Shown here: piece after piece, positions 23,759 through 31,618 of the stretch
Position numbering within the stretch: position 1 is the stretch's first letter
How the letters are laid out: every line of letters starts with the position of its first letter
NCBI GenBank assembly: GCA_002422505.1
Contig: DIVX01000135.1
Span: forward strand, 9,872 to 64,475
Source: Desulfovibrio sp. UBA6121
GTDB taxonomy: Bacteria > Desulfobacterota > Desulfovibrionia > Desulfovibrionales > Desulfovibrionaceae
Length of the DNA stretch: 54,604 bases
Reading direction: 5' to 3'
Translations under genes and position numbers: made by a program
The notes under the pieces: model-generated
The model's database searches: none
What the model was told of the DNA's origin: nothing
What the model saw: the letters and a program-made list of their open reading frames with translations, nothing else

Positions 23759-24765
23759 TACTTACTCCTCCCGAGTTTTTTGACGGCCTTTTCAAAGTCA
23801 CCTTCAACAAGCGCATCCTGGGCCCGGCGACGCTCCTCGAAGAGTTCGTACTGCCGCTCGGCCCTGATCTTGGCCAACTCGGCGGAGATGCTGCCCCGAT
23901 TGTCCAGAACTTCCCGCTCGTTGAAGCGCAGGAAAGCGTTGAGCCGCTCTATCCAGTCCTTCATGTGCATGGCCACATGCCGCGTGGCCTGGTCTTCGGC
24001 AAAGTCCAGGTACATGGTGACGATGCGGTTCAGCCCCCGCAGTTCCTCCTCGTTCAGGTAGTTCTTGGCCACGTGCACGTCGGCCTTGCGCACTTTGGCC
24101 CCCTTCCAGGAGGTGAGGCCCATGTTGGGTGCGTCGGCGTCGGCGCGGCGCGCCACAATCTCGGCGGCGGTCTGCCCGGTGATGGCCCAGTGCAGCTTGT
24201 TCTGAACCGTGGCGAAGAACTCCTGGCTGATGGGCGCGTGGGCGTCGTAGTCCACGGAGGTTGCGTAGATATCGGTGATTTTCTGGTAGAAGCGCTTTTC
24301 CGAGCTCCGTATGTCGCGGATGCGCTCAAGCAGCTCGTCGAAGTAGTCCGTGCCGAAGGGCGTGGCCACGGCCTTCAGCCGGGCGTCGTCCATGGTGAAG
24401 CCCTTGACCATGTATTCGCGCAGCCGCTCCGTGGCCCAACGACGGAACTGCGTGCCGCGATGCGAGCGGACCCTATACCCCACGGCGATGAACACTTCGA
24501 GGTTGTAGAGCTTCGTTTTGTAACGTTTTCCGTCGGTTGCAGTTAGCAAATAATATTTGTGAACTGCGGCTTCACCCAACTCGCCCTCTTTGAAGATATT
24601 GCTCAAATGGTGGCTGACGTTCTGGGGCGTCACTTGGTACAGCTCCGCCATGTGCTTCTGCGAAAGCCAGACCGTGCCGTCCTCCAGGCGCACGTCGATG
24701 CGCGTCTGGCCATCCTCGGTCTGGTAGAGCAGTATCTCGGACTGCGTGGTGATCTCGTCGGCCAT
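23758..24765 (-). CDS. RhuM-family protein
   Basis: 335 aa, the full RhuM length. Residues 1-125 form the N-terminal domain (TVWLSQKHMAELYQVTPQN, then VAVGYRVRSHRGTQFRRWA), related to phage Bro-N/KilA-type DNA-binding modules. The rest is the conserved RhuM core with YFDELLERIRDIRSSEKRFY and FFATVQNKLHWAITG. It begins one base after the hsdM stop codon. The family was named after a Salmonella gene, and many homologues sit in restriction operons. A regulatory or antirestriction role is a guess. Confidence 0.92.
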   Translation of the reverse strand: MADEITTQSEILLYQTEDGQTRIDVRLEDGTVWLSQKHMAELYQVTPQNVSHHLSNIFKEGELGEAAVHKYYLLTATDGKRYKTKLYNLEVFIAVGYRVRSHRGTQFRRWATERLREYMVKGFTMDDARLKAVATPFGTDYFDELLERIRDIRSSEKRFYQKITDIYATSVDYDAHAPISQEFFATVQNKLHWAITGQTAAEIVARRADADAPNMGLTSWKGAKVRKADVHVAKNYLNEEELRGLNRIVTMYLDFAEDQATRHVAMHMKDWIERLNAFLRFNEREVLDNRGSISAELAKIRAERQYELFEERRRAQDALVEGDFEKAVKKLGRSK

Positions 24766-24766
24766 G

Positions 24767-26353
24767 TCACTCCCCCTTGGCGGGCACGAGGCCCAGTTGC
24801 GCGAGGTGCTCGTTCATCTTGGTCCGCACCTCGGCGAGGTCCACCTCCAGGCGGTCGATCTCCTTCTGCACCTCGGCGATGTCGATCTCCTCTTCTTCCT
24901 CGAAGGTGTCCACGTAGCGCGGAATGTTCAGGTTGAAGTCGTTGCCGCGAATCTCCTCCTGCGTGGCGCGGTGGGCGTACTTCTCCACCTCGGCGAAGGC
25001 CCCGAAGGTCTCCACGATGTGGGCGATATGCTCGTCGGTGAGGATGTTCTGGGTGCGGATGGACGCGAACTCGCGGCTGGCGTCGATGAACAGCACGTCC
25101 GTGCCGACGTGTTCCGCCTTGGCGCGGTCGAAGATGAGGATGGCGGCGGGAATGCCCGTGCCGAAGAAGAGGTTCGCGGGCAGCCCAATGACGGCCTTGA
25201 GCAGGTTCTCCTCCACCAGCTGCCGCCGGATGGCGCCTTCCGCCCCGCCGCGGAACAGCACGCCGTGGGGCACCACCACGGCCATGCGGCCGGTTTCCGG
25301 CTTCATGGCCTCCACCATATGGCTGATGAAGGCATAGTCGCCCTTGCTCTTGGGCGGCACTCCGCGCCAGAAGCGCTTGAACGGGTCGGCTGCTGCGTGC
25401 TCCGCGCCCCACTTGTCCAGGCTGAAGGGCGGATTGGCCACAACGATGTCGAAGCGCATGAGCGCGCCGCCGTCGAGGAGCTTGGGGCTGTTCAAAGTGT
25501 CGCCGCGCTCGATGCGCGCCGCGTCCATGTCGTGCAGGAACATGTTCATGCGCGCCAGAGACCACGTGCCGTAGTTGCTCTCCTGGCCGCAGAGGGCGAA
25601 GTCGCGCCGCTCCTGGTCCGTGGCGGCCGTGCGCTTGATTTCTTCGGCCACGCGGATCAGGAGCGAGCCGGAGCCGCAGGCAGGGTCGCAGATGGTGGAG
25701 CCGGGCCGGGCCGCGATGAGCCGCGCCATGAGCTGGGCCACCGGGCGGGGCGTGTAGAACTCGCCGCCCTTCTTCCCCGCGTCGCCGGCGAACCGCTCGA
25801 TGAGATACTCGTATGTGTTGCCGATGATGTCCTGGCCGCCCAGCCGCGACGGGCGCAGATCGAGCTCGGGCTTGTTGAAATCGCCCAGCAGGTTGGCGAG
25901 TCGGCGGTGGCGGTCCTTGGTGTCGCCCAGTACCTCGGAGTTGAAGTCGATGGTCGAAAAGACGCCTTCGAGCTTCTTGGGGTTGGCCTCTTCCAGCTTG
26001 GCGAAGGCGATGTTGAGCCGCTCGCCTAGGCTGTAGGGCTTCTCCTCATCGTGAGTGAGGTGCCGGGGGAGTTTCACCTCGGGCAGTTCCCGCTGCGCGT
26101 GGAGGCAGTAAAAGTCGCACCCATCCGGGATGGTGAAGCGCTCCCGGGCGAGGGCGCGGGCCACACGAGCCGCGTCGCCGTCATAGCGCTCCTCATGCGC
26201 GGCCTTTTTCTCAAGCCACAGGTCGCTCATGTACTTGAGGAAGAGCAGCGCGAGCACGTAGTCCTTGTAGAAAGCGCCGTCGAGGGCGCCCCGCAGGCTG
26301 TCGCAGGCCGACCACGCGGCGTTGTTGATGGAATCCTGGCTGATGGTGGTCAT
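24767..26353 (-). CDS. hsdM: Type I restriction enzyme, M subunit
   Basis: 528 aa. The N-terminal helical domain has LDGAFYKDYVLALLFLKYMS. The methylase domain carries the S-adenosylmethionine site DPACGSGSLL (about 235) and catalytic motif VVANPPFSLDKW (about 330), as in N6-adenine methylases. With two S-bound copies it protects host DNA and forms the core of the restriction complex. It is followed by the RhuM genes with a 1-nt gap and preceded by the half-size S gene with a 10-nt gap. Confidence 0.96.
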   Translation of the reverse strand: MTTISQDSINNAAWSACDSLRGALDGAFYKDYVLALLFLKYMSDLWLEKKAAHEERYDGDAARVARALARERFTIPDGCDFYCLHAQRELPEVKLPRHLTHDEEKPYSLGERLNIAFAKLEEANPKKLEGVFSTIDFNSEVLGDTKDRHRRLANLLGDFNKPELDLRPSRLGGQDIIGNTYEYLIERFAGDAGKKGGEFYTPRPVAQLMARLIAARPGSTICDPACGSGSLLIRVAEEIKRTAATDQERRDFALCGQESNYGTWSLARMNMFLHDMDAARIERGDTLNSPKLLDGGALMRFDIVVANPPFSLDKWGAEHAAADPFKRFWRGVPPKSKGDYAFISHMVEAMKPETGRMAVVVPHGVLFRGGAEGAIRRQLVEENLLKAVIGLPANLFFGTGIPAAILIFDRAKAEHVGTDVLFIDASREFASIRTQNILTDEHIAHIVETFGAFAEVEKYAHRATQEEIRGNDFNLNIPRYVDTFEEEEEIDIAEVQKEIDRLEVDLAEVRTKMNEHLAQLGLVPAKGE

Positions 26354-26363
26354 GTGGGCGCTC

Positions 26364-26957
26364 CTAGCGGTTGACCGCGCGTTCGCAGGCCGCGCGGATG
26401 CGTTGCAGGTTGAGATCGGCGATGCGGTTCACAAGCTCCCGCTCCTGGCGGGCGAGGCGGTCCAGCGCCACGACATGCTCCTGAACCGCAGCAGGCGGAA
26501 CAGGAACCGGAAGGGTCTGGACGTCAGCCTTGCCCACCAGCGGCATGTGGCTTCCACGGCGGGCTTTCTGCTGCAGGTATTCCTGGGCCTCCGGCCGGTT
26601 TATGGCCCAGGCGAGGTATTCCGGCAAGACTGTCGTCGCGTCTCCCCGGGGGCGCAGGATGAAGAAAAAACTGGGGGCGATGGTCGGGCGCTCGAATGTG
26701 ATGGTGATGGGGACCGCGTAGTTGACCTGGCCACGCGCGAGAAACAGGACATCGCCTGCGTGGACGAGGTAACGCTCGGGCGGCGAAGGCGGAAGGACAA
26801 GCGCGCGCTCATGGCCGTCTCCAGCAAGGAGCCGCCTGTCTGGCCCGATGTCCCTGATCATGACCACGGCATGGGTTCCGTCGGGTTCCGGCGCAATGCG
26901 CCCGCGGAACTGCATGCCAAGCTGAATCTCACAGATTTCACCGATATATTTTTTCAT
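26364..26957 (-). CDS. Half-size S subunit (single recognition domain)
   Basis: 197 aa. It has one target-recognition domain and one spacer helix only: GEICEIQLGMQFRGRIAP, then WAINRPEAQEYLQQKARRGS and LPVPVPPAAVQEHVVALDRLARQE. This equals half of a normal HsdS. Half-S subunits can dimerise to read a palindromic site, or can exchange parts with a full S gene. It lies upstream of hsdM, on the other side from the full-length hsdS. Both frames are intact, so the operon may encode two specificities. Confidence 0.85.
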   Translation of the reverse strand: MKKYIGEICEIQLGMQFRGRIAPEPDGTHAVVMIRDIGPDRRLLAGDGHERALVLPPSPPERYLVHAGDVLFLARGQVNYAVPITITFERPTIAPSFFFILRPRGDATTVLPEYLAWAINRPEAQEYLQQKARRGSHMPLVGKADVQTLPVPVPPAAVQEHVVALDRLARQERELVNRIADLNLQRIRAACERAVNR

Positions 26958-27009
26958 GGCTTCCTTGGCTTCCGCCGGGGACCGGTGCCCCCGGCGGAAG
27001 TGTGCTTGG

Positions 27010-27303
27010 CTACTCGACGGTGGAGTTGGTCACCTTGTACGCGTAGACGTACTTGCTCGTCCCATCCCCTCCGCCGGGGCCACCCTGACAGCCCTTGTCC
27101 AGAAAGTGTTGCTCGACTTCGCGCGCGATATCGTCAGTGCTGCACGGATGGTAGATCCAGGCCCGGCCCTGCTTGCTGACATTGTGTTCCGTGAACAGCC
27201 GCCGTTCGGGATCGTCAGTGATACCCGCGTACCAACCCTGATAGCCAGAGCCTCCGATGTACTTGTCGATCTCACCCACAACGCGGGTCGCCTCCGCCGA
27301 CAT
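27010..27303 (-). CDS. GIY-YIG-like small protein
   Basis: 97 aa from the ATG at 27303, which has GAGGA just upstream; an in-frame ATG at 27345 is possible. The segment GWYAGITDDPERRLFTEHN resembles the second half of the GIY-YIG nuclease signature (YxGxTxDxxRR). Later CSTDDIAREVEQHFLDKGC and TSKYVYAYKV follow. The match is short and the terminal catalytic glutamate is not certain. It is first in the restriction operon and may be a nuclease or an inactive DNA-binding relative. Confidence 0.6.
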   Translation of the reverse strand: MSAEATRVVGEIDKYIGGSGYQGWYAGITDDPERRLFTEHNVSKQGRAWIYHPCSTDDIAREVEQHFLDKGCQGGPGGGDGTSKYVYAYKVTNSTVE

Positions 27304-27459
27304 AATCCTCAAACCAAGTCCGTAGCCCATAATCGAAGCCCTCACTCGTAGGGGCAGTCTTGACAGAAGGCGGGGGCAGAGGCATCTTGAAGGTCCTACG
27401 CTTCCTCAGCTCTGCCCAGTGAGACGCATTCTGTGTCCGACTGCCGGGGTTGATGAAAT

Positions 27460-27493
27460 CGAAGCCGAATCCTCTCACCGGGGTTCGGCTTCG
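27460..27493 (-). promoter_or_regulatory. 5' leader hairpin of the restriction operon
   Basis: A perfect 10-bp inverted repeat (27460-27469 with 27484-27493) closes a 14-nt loop and begins only a few bases after the -10 box. A GTG of a 68-codon frame (27478-27272) sits in the loop. The hairpin could stabilise the mRNA or bind a regulator; there is no T-run. Confidence 0.6.
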
Positions 27494-27498
27494 TTCGC

Positions 27499-27527
27499 TT
27501 TATATGCCGACGCAACCCGGCTGTCAA
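27499..27527 (-). promoter_or_regulatory. Strong sigma-70 promoter of the restriction operon
   Basis: On the minus strand TTGACA (27527-27522), exactly 17 nt, then TATAAA (27504-27499). It is the best promoter match in the window and points into the GIY-YIG-like gene and the RM genes. A 5' leader of about 190 nt results. Confidence 0.8.
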
Positions 27528-27602
27528 GTAAGTATGGCGACGTGTGTATATTCATAATAGCAAAAGAATGATTAGCTTGTGTGCGGCACGGAGGCTCGAA
27601 GC

Positions 27603-28547
27603 CTAACACGATCTTCTGGCGCATAACCACTGAAACACACAAGAAATCCTAATTTTCAACTTCGCCCACAAAGAGTTGCCACTTGTTGGCAGAGAATTTC
27701 CCGTGCTTTTGCCGGTGTGATCCGTCTGCAGTTTGGCGAGATGGGCGCGAATGTCGAACAAGGGGTCGCCAACCTCTTCAGCGGGATGATGCGGGCAGGA
27801 TTTCCCCTGCAGCAGCTCCATCCGTGCGCTCGGCTTCAGCGTTCCCTTGTTGCCTTCGTATTCAAGGAAAACGAACTCCAGAAGCGTGGGATGCCACGGG
27901 GTCACAATCTGCACCAAAAGCCCAACGGCGGTGGAGGCGAGGACCCCGTTTGGCCAGACGACCTGCGGCTTGCCCCCCGCAGCTCCGTATGCCTGCGCCT
28001 CCTGGGCGAGCCTCTCCTCGGTTACGAGGCCGCAGCACCGCAGGCACGGACCGCCAGGCATGGACCGAATCACCTGGCCACTGATCAGAAAACCATCTGG
28101 CCCCAAATCGTGTACGTCCATGCCGATGTCGAGGTAGGGGATCAGATGCCGGCGGGCGAACCTTTCAAGCTGGTCGCGCTCCTTGTAGGAATCCACGGCC
28201 CCGACAATGACGTCGCAGACCTTCAGGTCATCCATAGCGGCAAGCCACGTGTCGGGCACAGCGACAACTCTGGCGTCAGGCTGCGCGCCGCGAATGACGC
28301 GCTCGGCAATCGTCACTTTCAGGGTCTCTGTTCCTGCATCGGCCAAGGTCCCGCCCACCAGGCGGTTGGTGTTGGTCAAATCGATCCTGTCGGGGTCGAC
28401 CAGGACGAATCCGCCCACACCAAGATGCGCGAGTTGCTGAACGACGTGGGCCCCGCCGCCGCCGAGGCCCACAAGCCCAACCGTGCATTCCCGGAGCAGG
28501 TGCTCGCTGTCGGGGCCGAGAAAGCTTTGTCTATCAAGACGATTCAT
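27603..28547 (-). CDS. ThiF/E1-like activating enzyme
   Basis: 314 aa. The nucleotide-binding loop GLVGLGGGGAHVVQQLAHLG (about 25) and VDPDRIDLTNTNR are the ThiF/E1 hallmarks. DVIVGAVDSYKERDQL and YLDIGMDV follow. Cys pairs in GPCLRCCG and CPHH probably hold structural zinc. E1 enzymes adenylate the C-terminal glycine of a ubiquitin-like protein. The start at 28547 is supported by GGAGG and overlaps the JAB gene stop by 4 nt (ATGA); an ATG at 28559 lies upstream. It is the last gene of the ubiquitin-like operon. Confidence 0.93.
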   Translation of the reverse strand: MNRLDRQSFLGPDSEHLLRECTVGLVGLGGGGAHVVQQLAHLGVGGFVLVDPDRIDLTNTNRLVGGTLADAGTETLKVTIAERVIRGAQPDARVVAVPDTWLAAMDDLKVCDVIVGAVDSYKERDQLERFARRHLIPYLDIGMDVHDLGPDGFLISGQVIRSMPGGPCLRCCGLVTEERLAQEAQAYGAAGGKPQVVWPNGVLASTAVGLLVQIVTPWHPTLLEFVFLEYEGNKGTLKPSARMELLQGKSCPHHPAEEVGDPLFDIRAHLAKLQTDHTGKSTGNSLPTSGNSLWAKLKIRISCVFQWLCARRSC

Positions 28548-29047
28548 GCTGTCCTCCATTTCTTGAGCGGCACGCCCGTCACCGAAAACTCGTCAATGAC
28601 GCGGTACGACTGTCGCCGATCGAGCCAGACTTGGCCGTTCGCGGCATCTGTGGTCAGCACGATGGCGCCATGGACACATTGTGGGGCCACCTTGAAGAAG
28701 TCTGGGATGAACTTCGCATTTTCGCGCAGGTCGACTCCGCTGAACCAGGGGACGCCGTGCCCACCGTGGCTGTGCACATGGAACAGCGCCACGCGCGAGC
28801 CCATGGCCCACTGCAGCGCCTTGCGGATGGCCTCCGGTCCCATCATCGCTCCGACAGTGCGGTCTGGCAGATAGTCCCCGTCCTCCACCGGCCTGTACTC
28901 ATGGGCGAGAACCAGCACGTTTTCGGAGGCTGCGGTCAGGCCTGCCGCAATGAATCCCACGCGTTCGTGCGCGAAGGCATGCGGGCGTCTGAGGTCCGCG
29001 CGAATGCGGTTGAGAAGTGTGGCGGTTGCCTTGAAGATGATCTTCAT
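28544..29047 (-). CDS. JAB/MPN metalloprotease (deubiquitinase-like)
   Basis: 167 aa. The JAMM motif is complete: HVHSHGGHGVPWFSGVD gives H-x-H and the distant S-x-x-D, and the upstream glutamate lies in AHERVGFIAAG. JAB proteases cut after the glycine pair of ubiquitin-like proteins, either to mature the precursor or to remove conjugates. The ATG at 29047 follows GAGGGTA and overlaps the E2 stop by 4 nt. The context (E1, E2, multi-ubiquitin) fixes its role as the isopeptidase of this system. Confidence 0.93.
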   Translation of the reverse strand: MKIIFKATATLLNRIRADLRRPHAFAHERVGFIAAGLTAASENVLVLAHEYRPVEDGDYLPDRTVGAMMGPEAIRKALQWAMGSRVALFHVHSHGGHGVPWFSGVDLRENAKFIPDFFKVAPQCVHGAIVLTTDAANGQVWLDRRQSYRVIDEFSVTGVPLKKWRTA

Positions 29048-29379
29048 ATGAGTACCCTCAAATGGGCGCAGAGCATGGCGGGCCATGTCTGTTCCGCTGA
29101 CACCCCCTGCCAGGAGGGCGCCCACCATGCCCGGCCGATGACCATGTGTTGCGTCCAGTTCTGCCCCTTTCCGGCAATCTGCTCTTTGAAGAAAAGGCGC
29201 GTTACGTAGCCCGTCGCATGGAGTGAAGGGTGAAGTAGGAGGTCCATACACATGTCTTTGTCGTCTACCTTGAACGGGAAGTCCGGCAGCAAGACCACGG
29301 GATTGCCGCCCTCCGTGAAGAGGGCGGCGGATTCGTGGATGCTCTTCAGAGCAAGGAACTCTTTGTTGGTGTCCATCAC
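29044..29379 (-). CDS. Prokaryotic E2 family E protein
   Basis: 111 aa. The sequence VVLLPDFPFKVDDKDMCMDLLL, then NWTQHMVIGRAWWAPSWQGVSA and WPAMLCAHLR, matches the E2-like family E described in bacterial ubiquitin-like operons. Two cysteines (about 43 and 104) are present; I cannot tell which, if any, would carry the thioester. Such proteins pass the ubiquitin-like protein from E1 to its target. Start at 29379 or the adjacent ATG 29376; it overlaps the upstream gene by 4 nt. Confidence 0.85.
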   Translation of the reverse strand: MMDTNKEFLALKSIHESAALFTEGGNPVVLLPDFPFKVDDKDMCMDLLLHPSLHATGYVTRLFFKEQIAGKGQNWTQHMVIGRAWWAPSWQGVSAEQTWPAMLCAHLRVLI

Positions 29380-30104
29380 GACGACGCTCCGCCCGGTACC
29401 TGACTGATGAAGATCATCCCGTCTTTGACGTGAAGCCTCTCATTCGGGCGAAGCGTGATGAGCTGATCAGCCCTCATGACATTGAGAAGATAGCCGGGCT
29501 CAACGCCGAGGATATTGAGCAGTTCCTCAGTCGTGTAGACGCCAGCAGGGATGGTCTTCTCCTCGCCGTCGAGCTTGACGGTGACCATCTTCGGCCGGGT
29601 ATGCAGGTGCTCGACGCCGGCATGGGACAAACGCACCGACTCGCCGTCCTTGACCTCGCGCTCCCGGTCACCGTCCTTCAGGACAAATACCATTTCCTCG
29701 GGGACCGTTGCCACATAGCGCAGAACCGCTTCACGGATTTCGGGGTCGCCCCACTCATAGCCGTGCCCGTCGATGGTGAAGAGGAAGACCTCCCCGCCGC
29801 GAAACGCGCGGCAGACACGCTCTCCCTGCTCACGATGGGAAACATGGTCATCGAGCCCGACCAGCCGGGTGCCGGGCAGCAGAAGCTGTATGAGCGCATG
29901 GTCTTCGGCGGGACCGCATCCGGCGGCCTCCAAGATCTGAAGGCCGGTCGGGTTCGGCTGCTCTACGACGATGGGGGTGAGGACCATATTCTCACTCGCC
30001 ATCAGAATCCGGAATCCGCCCGGCGGATGGGAGTGCGGCTTCTCGGTTTCGTGGTGCTTTCCGGTTTCTTCGGTGGTGTCAGGCAACTTGTCATGGTTTT
30101 CCAT
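29376..30104 (-). CDS. Multi-ubiquitin domain protein
   Basis: 242 aa with two ubiquitin-like beta-grasp units. Unit 1 (about 40-105) contains TGLQILEAAGCGPAEDHALI; unit 2 (about 165-238) contains KMVTVKLDGEEKTIPAG, YTTEELLNILGV and LHVKDGMIF. The tail ends VPGGASS: a glycine pair followed by three removable residues, as expected of a precursor processed by the JAB protease. The His/Glu-rich N-terminus (about 1-30) is disordered. The ATG at 30104 has GTGGAG upstream. It is the first gene of the operon and the conjugated modifier. Confidence 0.9.
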   Translation of the reverse strand: MENHDKLPDTTEETGKHHETEKPHSHPPGGFRILMASENMVLTPIVVEQPNPTGLQILEAAGCGPAEDHALIQLLLPGTRLVGLDDHVSHREQGERVCRAFRGGEVFLFTIDGHGYEWGDPEIREAVLRYVATVPEEMVFVLKDGDREREVKDGESVRLSHAGVEHLHTRPKMVTVKLDGEEKTIPAGVYTTEELLNILGVEPGYLLNVMRADQLITLRPNERLHVKDGMIFISQVPGGASS

Positions 30105-30157
30105 TTTCTTGCTCCACTGCTATGCTTGGTCTCGTCAGGGCACTTGCCATGTCGAGT

Positions 30158-30228
30158 TCGCCATGCTATTGATGGCGAGTTAACGATACATGTCGAATAT
30201 GTCAATAGGAGAATGTCGAAATCGCCAT
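30158..30228. promoter_or_regulatory. Divergent promoter and operator between the ubiquitin-like operon and its regulator
   Basis: The minus-strand promoter is TTGACA (30205-30200), 17 nt, TAACTC (30182-30177). The inverted repeat TCGCCAT (30158-30164) / ATGGCGA (30172-30178) overlaps the -10 box and start point, and a third copy TCGCCAT lies at 30222-30228 over the start codon of the XRE gene. Binding by the XRE protein would block both genes. Confidence 0.7.
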
Positions 30229-30595
30229 GACAAATACCTCACCAGGCCAAAATAATTCGCCTTCTAATTTTTTTATGGCTCGACTTCGGGCTGCCCGGGA
30301 GATGCGCAGCTTGAGCCAGGCAGAGCTTGCGACCAAGACGGGACTGCCCCCGAGTTCCATCGCTCACTTCGAAGGGGGGAAGCGTAAGCCGTCTTTCGAC
30401 AACTTGAGAAAGCTATCGGAGGCGCTGGCCGTCACCACCGACTACCTGCTCGGCCGAACTGACGATCTTGAGGCGGATGTCAACGCGGATCCACTGTTTC
30501 GGCACGCGGCCAAACTAACCGACGACGACCGAAAACTTGTCGCGGGGTTCCTCGATTTGCTTGAAGCAAAGAGGGGTGGCAAGAAAGAGGGGTGA
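30227..30595 (+). CDS. XRE-family transcription regulator
   Basis: 122 aa. The helix-turn-helix is clear: MARLRAAREMRSLSQAELAT followed by LPPSSIAHFEGGKRKPSFDN and the standard LRKLSEALAVTTDYLLGR. The ATG at 30227 overlaps an operator half-site and its AGGAG is 15 nt away; ATG at 30275 is an alternative and keeps the whole domain. It overlaps the ImmA/IrrE gene by 4 nt, a pair usual in mobile elements, where the peptidase cleaves the repressor to induce the element. Here it is divergent from the ubiquitin-like operon. Confidence 0.93.
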   Translation: MTNTSPGQNNSPSNFFMARLRAAREMRSLSQAELATKTGLPPSSIAHFEGGKRKPSFDNLRKLSEALAVTTDYLLGRTDDLEADVNADPLFRHAAKLTDDDRKLVAGFLDLLEAKRGGKKEG

Positions 30596-31467
30596 CCTTG
30601 AGCCGAGGGTTCAGACTCGATGAAGCCAAACGTCAGGGGGAGAAGCTGGCTGTTGATGAGGGCAACACCTCATTCCCTGTTGATTTGTTCGCGATCGCCA
30701 GCAAGCGCGAAATCACCATCGAAGCGATCAAAGACGCCGCACCCGGCGTTTCGGCCATGCTGCTGCGAGTCGGCGATACCTACGGCATCTTCTACAGCAC
30801 GGCCATCCCAAGCCGCGGCTTCCAACGGTTCAGCATTGCTCATGAGCTAGGGCACTACTTTCTGGAAGGCCATGTCGACCAGATACCCTTCGATGGTGGC
30901 ATTCATGCGTCAAGGGCAGGGACCTTCTGCCGCGATGTGTTCGAGCAGGAGGCTGACAGCTTCGCCAGTGGCCTGCTCATGCCGTCAAGGCTCTTCAAGC
31001 GGGCCTTGAACGGTTTCGAGGACGGCCTTGCCGCAGTCAAAGGGCTTGCGGGCCTTTGCCAAACCTCATTGACCGCCACGGCCATCCGGTACGCCGAACT
31101 CACTGAGGCTGCCTCTGCGGTCATCGTCAGCACAGGCAAGACGGTGGACTTCGCGTGCATGTCGCCAGCCATGAAGAGTTTCGCCAAGCTGACATGGCTC
31201 CGTCCTGGCGACCTGCTTCCCAAAGGCACCCTCACGGCCAACTTCAACGCACAGCGGGACCAATTCGACGAAGCTGAAAGGAACGACGAGACAGAACTTC
31301 GGCTCTGGCTCGATGGAACACGCTCCCGCGACGTCCTCGAAGAGGTCATCGGATTGGGGCGCTACGGGAAGACGTTGACCGTCTTGACCTGCCCAGACGC
31401 AGGCGGGGACGGCGAAGACGAGGAAGAAGAGGACTCCTTGCGCGAAAGCTGGACACCGCATTTCTGA
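30592..31467 (+). CDS. ImmA/IrrE-family metallopeptidase
   Basis: 291 aa from a GTG at 30592 (site AAGAGG; GTGA overlap). The zinc motif AHELGHYFLEGH (about 83-94) and the later EQEADSFASGLLMPS glutamate helix are standard for ImmA/IrrE peptidases. The second half (about 150-290) is a GAF-like or unknown sensor region, as in IrrE, ending with an acidic run. Family members cleave XRE repressors after a signal. Together with the preceding gene it probably switches the neighbouring ubiquitin-like operon on. Confidence 0.92.
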   Translation: MTLSRGFRLDEAKRQGEKLAVDEGNTSFPVDLFAIASKREITIEAIKDAAPGVSAMLLRVGDTYGIFYSTAIPSRGFQRFSIAHELGHYFLEGHVDQIPFDGGIHASRAGTFCRDVFEQEADSFASGLLMPSRLFKRALNGFEDGLAAVKGLAGLCQTSLTATAIRYAELTEAASAVIVSTGKTVDFACMSPAMKSFAKLTWLRPGDLLPKGTLTANFNAQRDQFDEAERNDETELRLWLDGTRSRDVLEEVIGLGRYGKTLTVLTCPDAGGDGEDEEEEDSLRESWTPHF

Positions 31468-31561
31468 AGGCGGAAGCGGACGGTAGAGGTGAACGCAGAA
31501 CGCCCTAACCAAATGCCACCAGCAAAAAGCTACAATCTGTCGTGTTAACTCTGTTTTTAAT

Positions 31562-31610
31562 AAACCCCCGCACCGGGGTTTAAGGGGCAGCGCCCCTTGC
31601 CCGCCTTGCC
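31562..31610. terminator. Terminator and G-rich palindrome at the right island edge
   Basis: AAACCCC (31563-31569) pairs with GGGGTTT (31576-31582), then AAGGGG...CCCCTT (31583-31598). The second palindrome resembles the one at 13-35. The 150-nt gap 31468-31618 holds no gene and is the probable right end of the island. Both edges contain the short word GCCTTGCCT (98-106 and 31603-31611), which is only a weak att candidate. Confidence 0.45.
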
Positions 31611-31618
31611 TTTCGCCG

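Noticed and set aside
27272..27478. 68-codon frame in the restriction operon leader
   Set aside because: Its GTG start has no ribosome site and lies in a hairpin loop, and it overlaps the next gene; kept only as a note on the leader.
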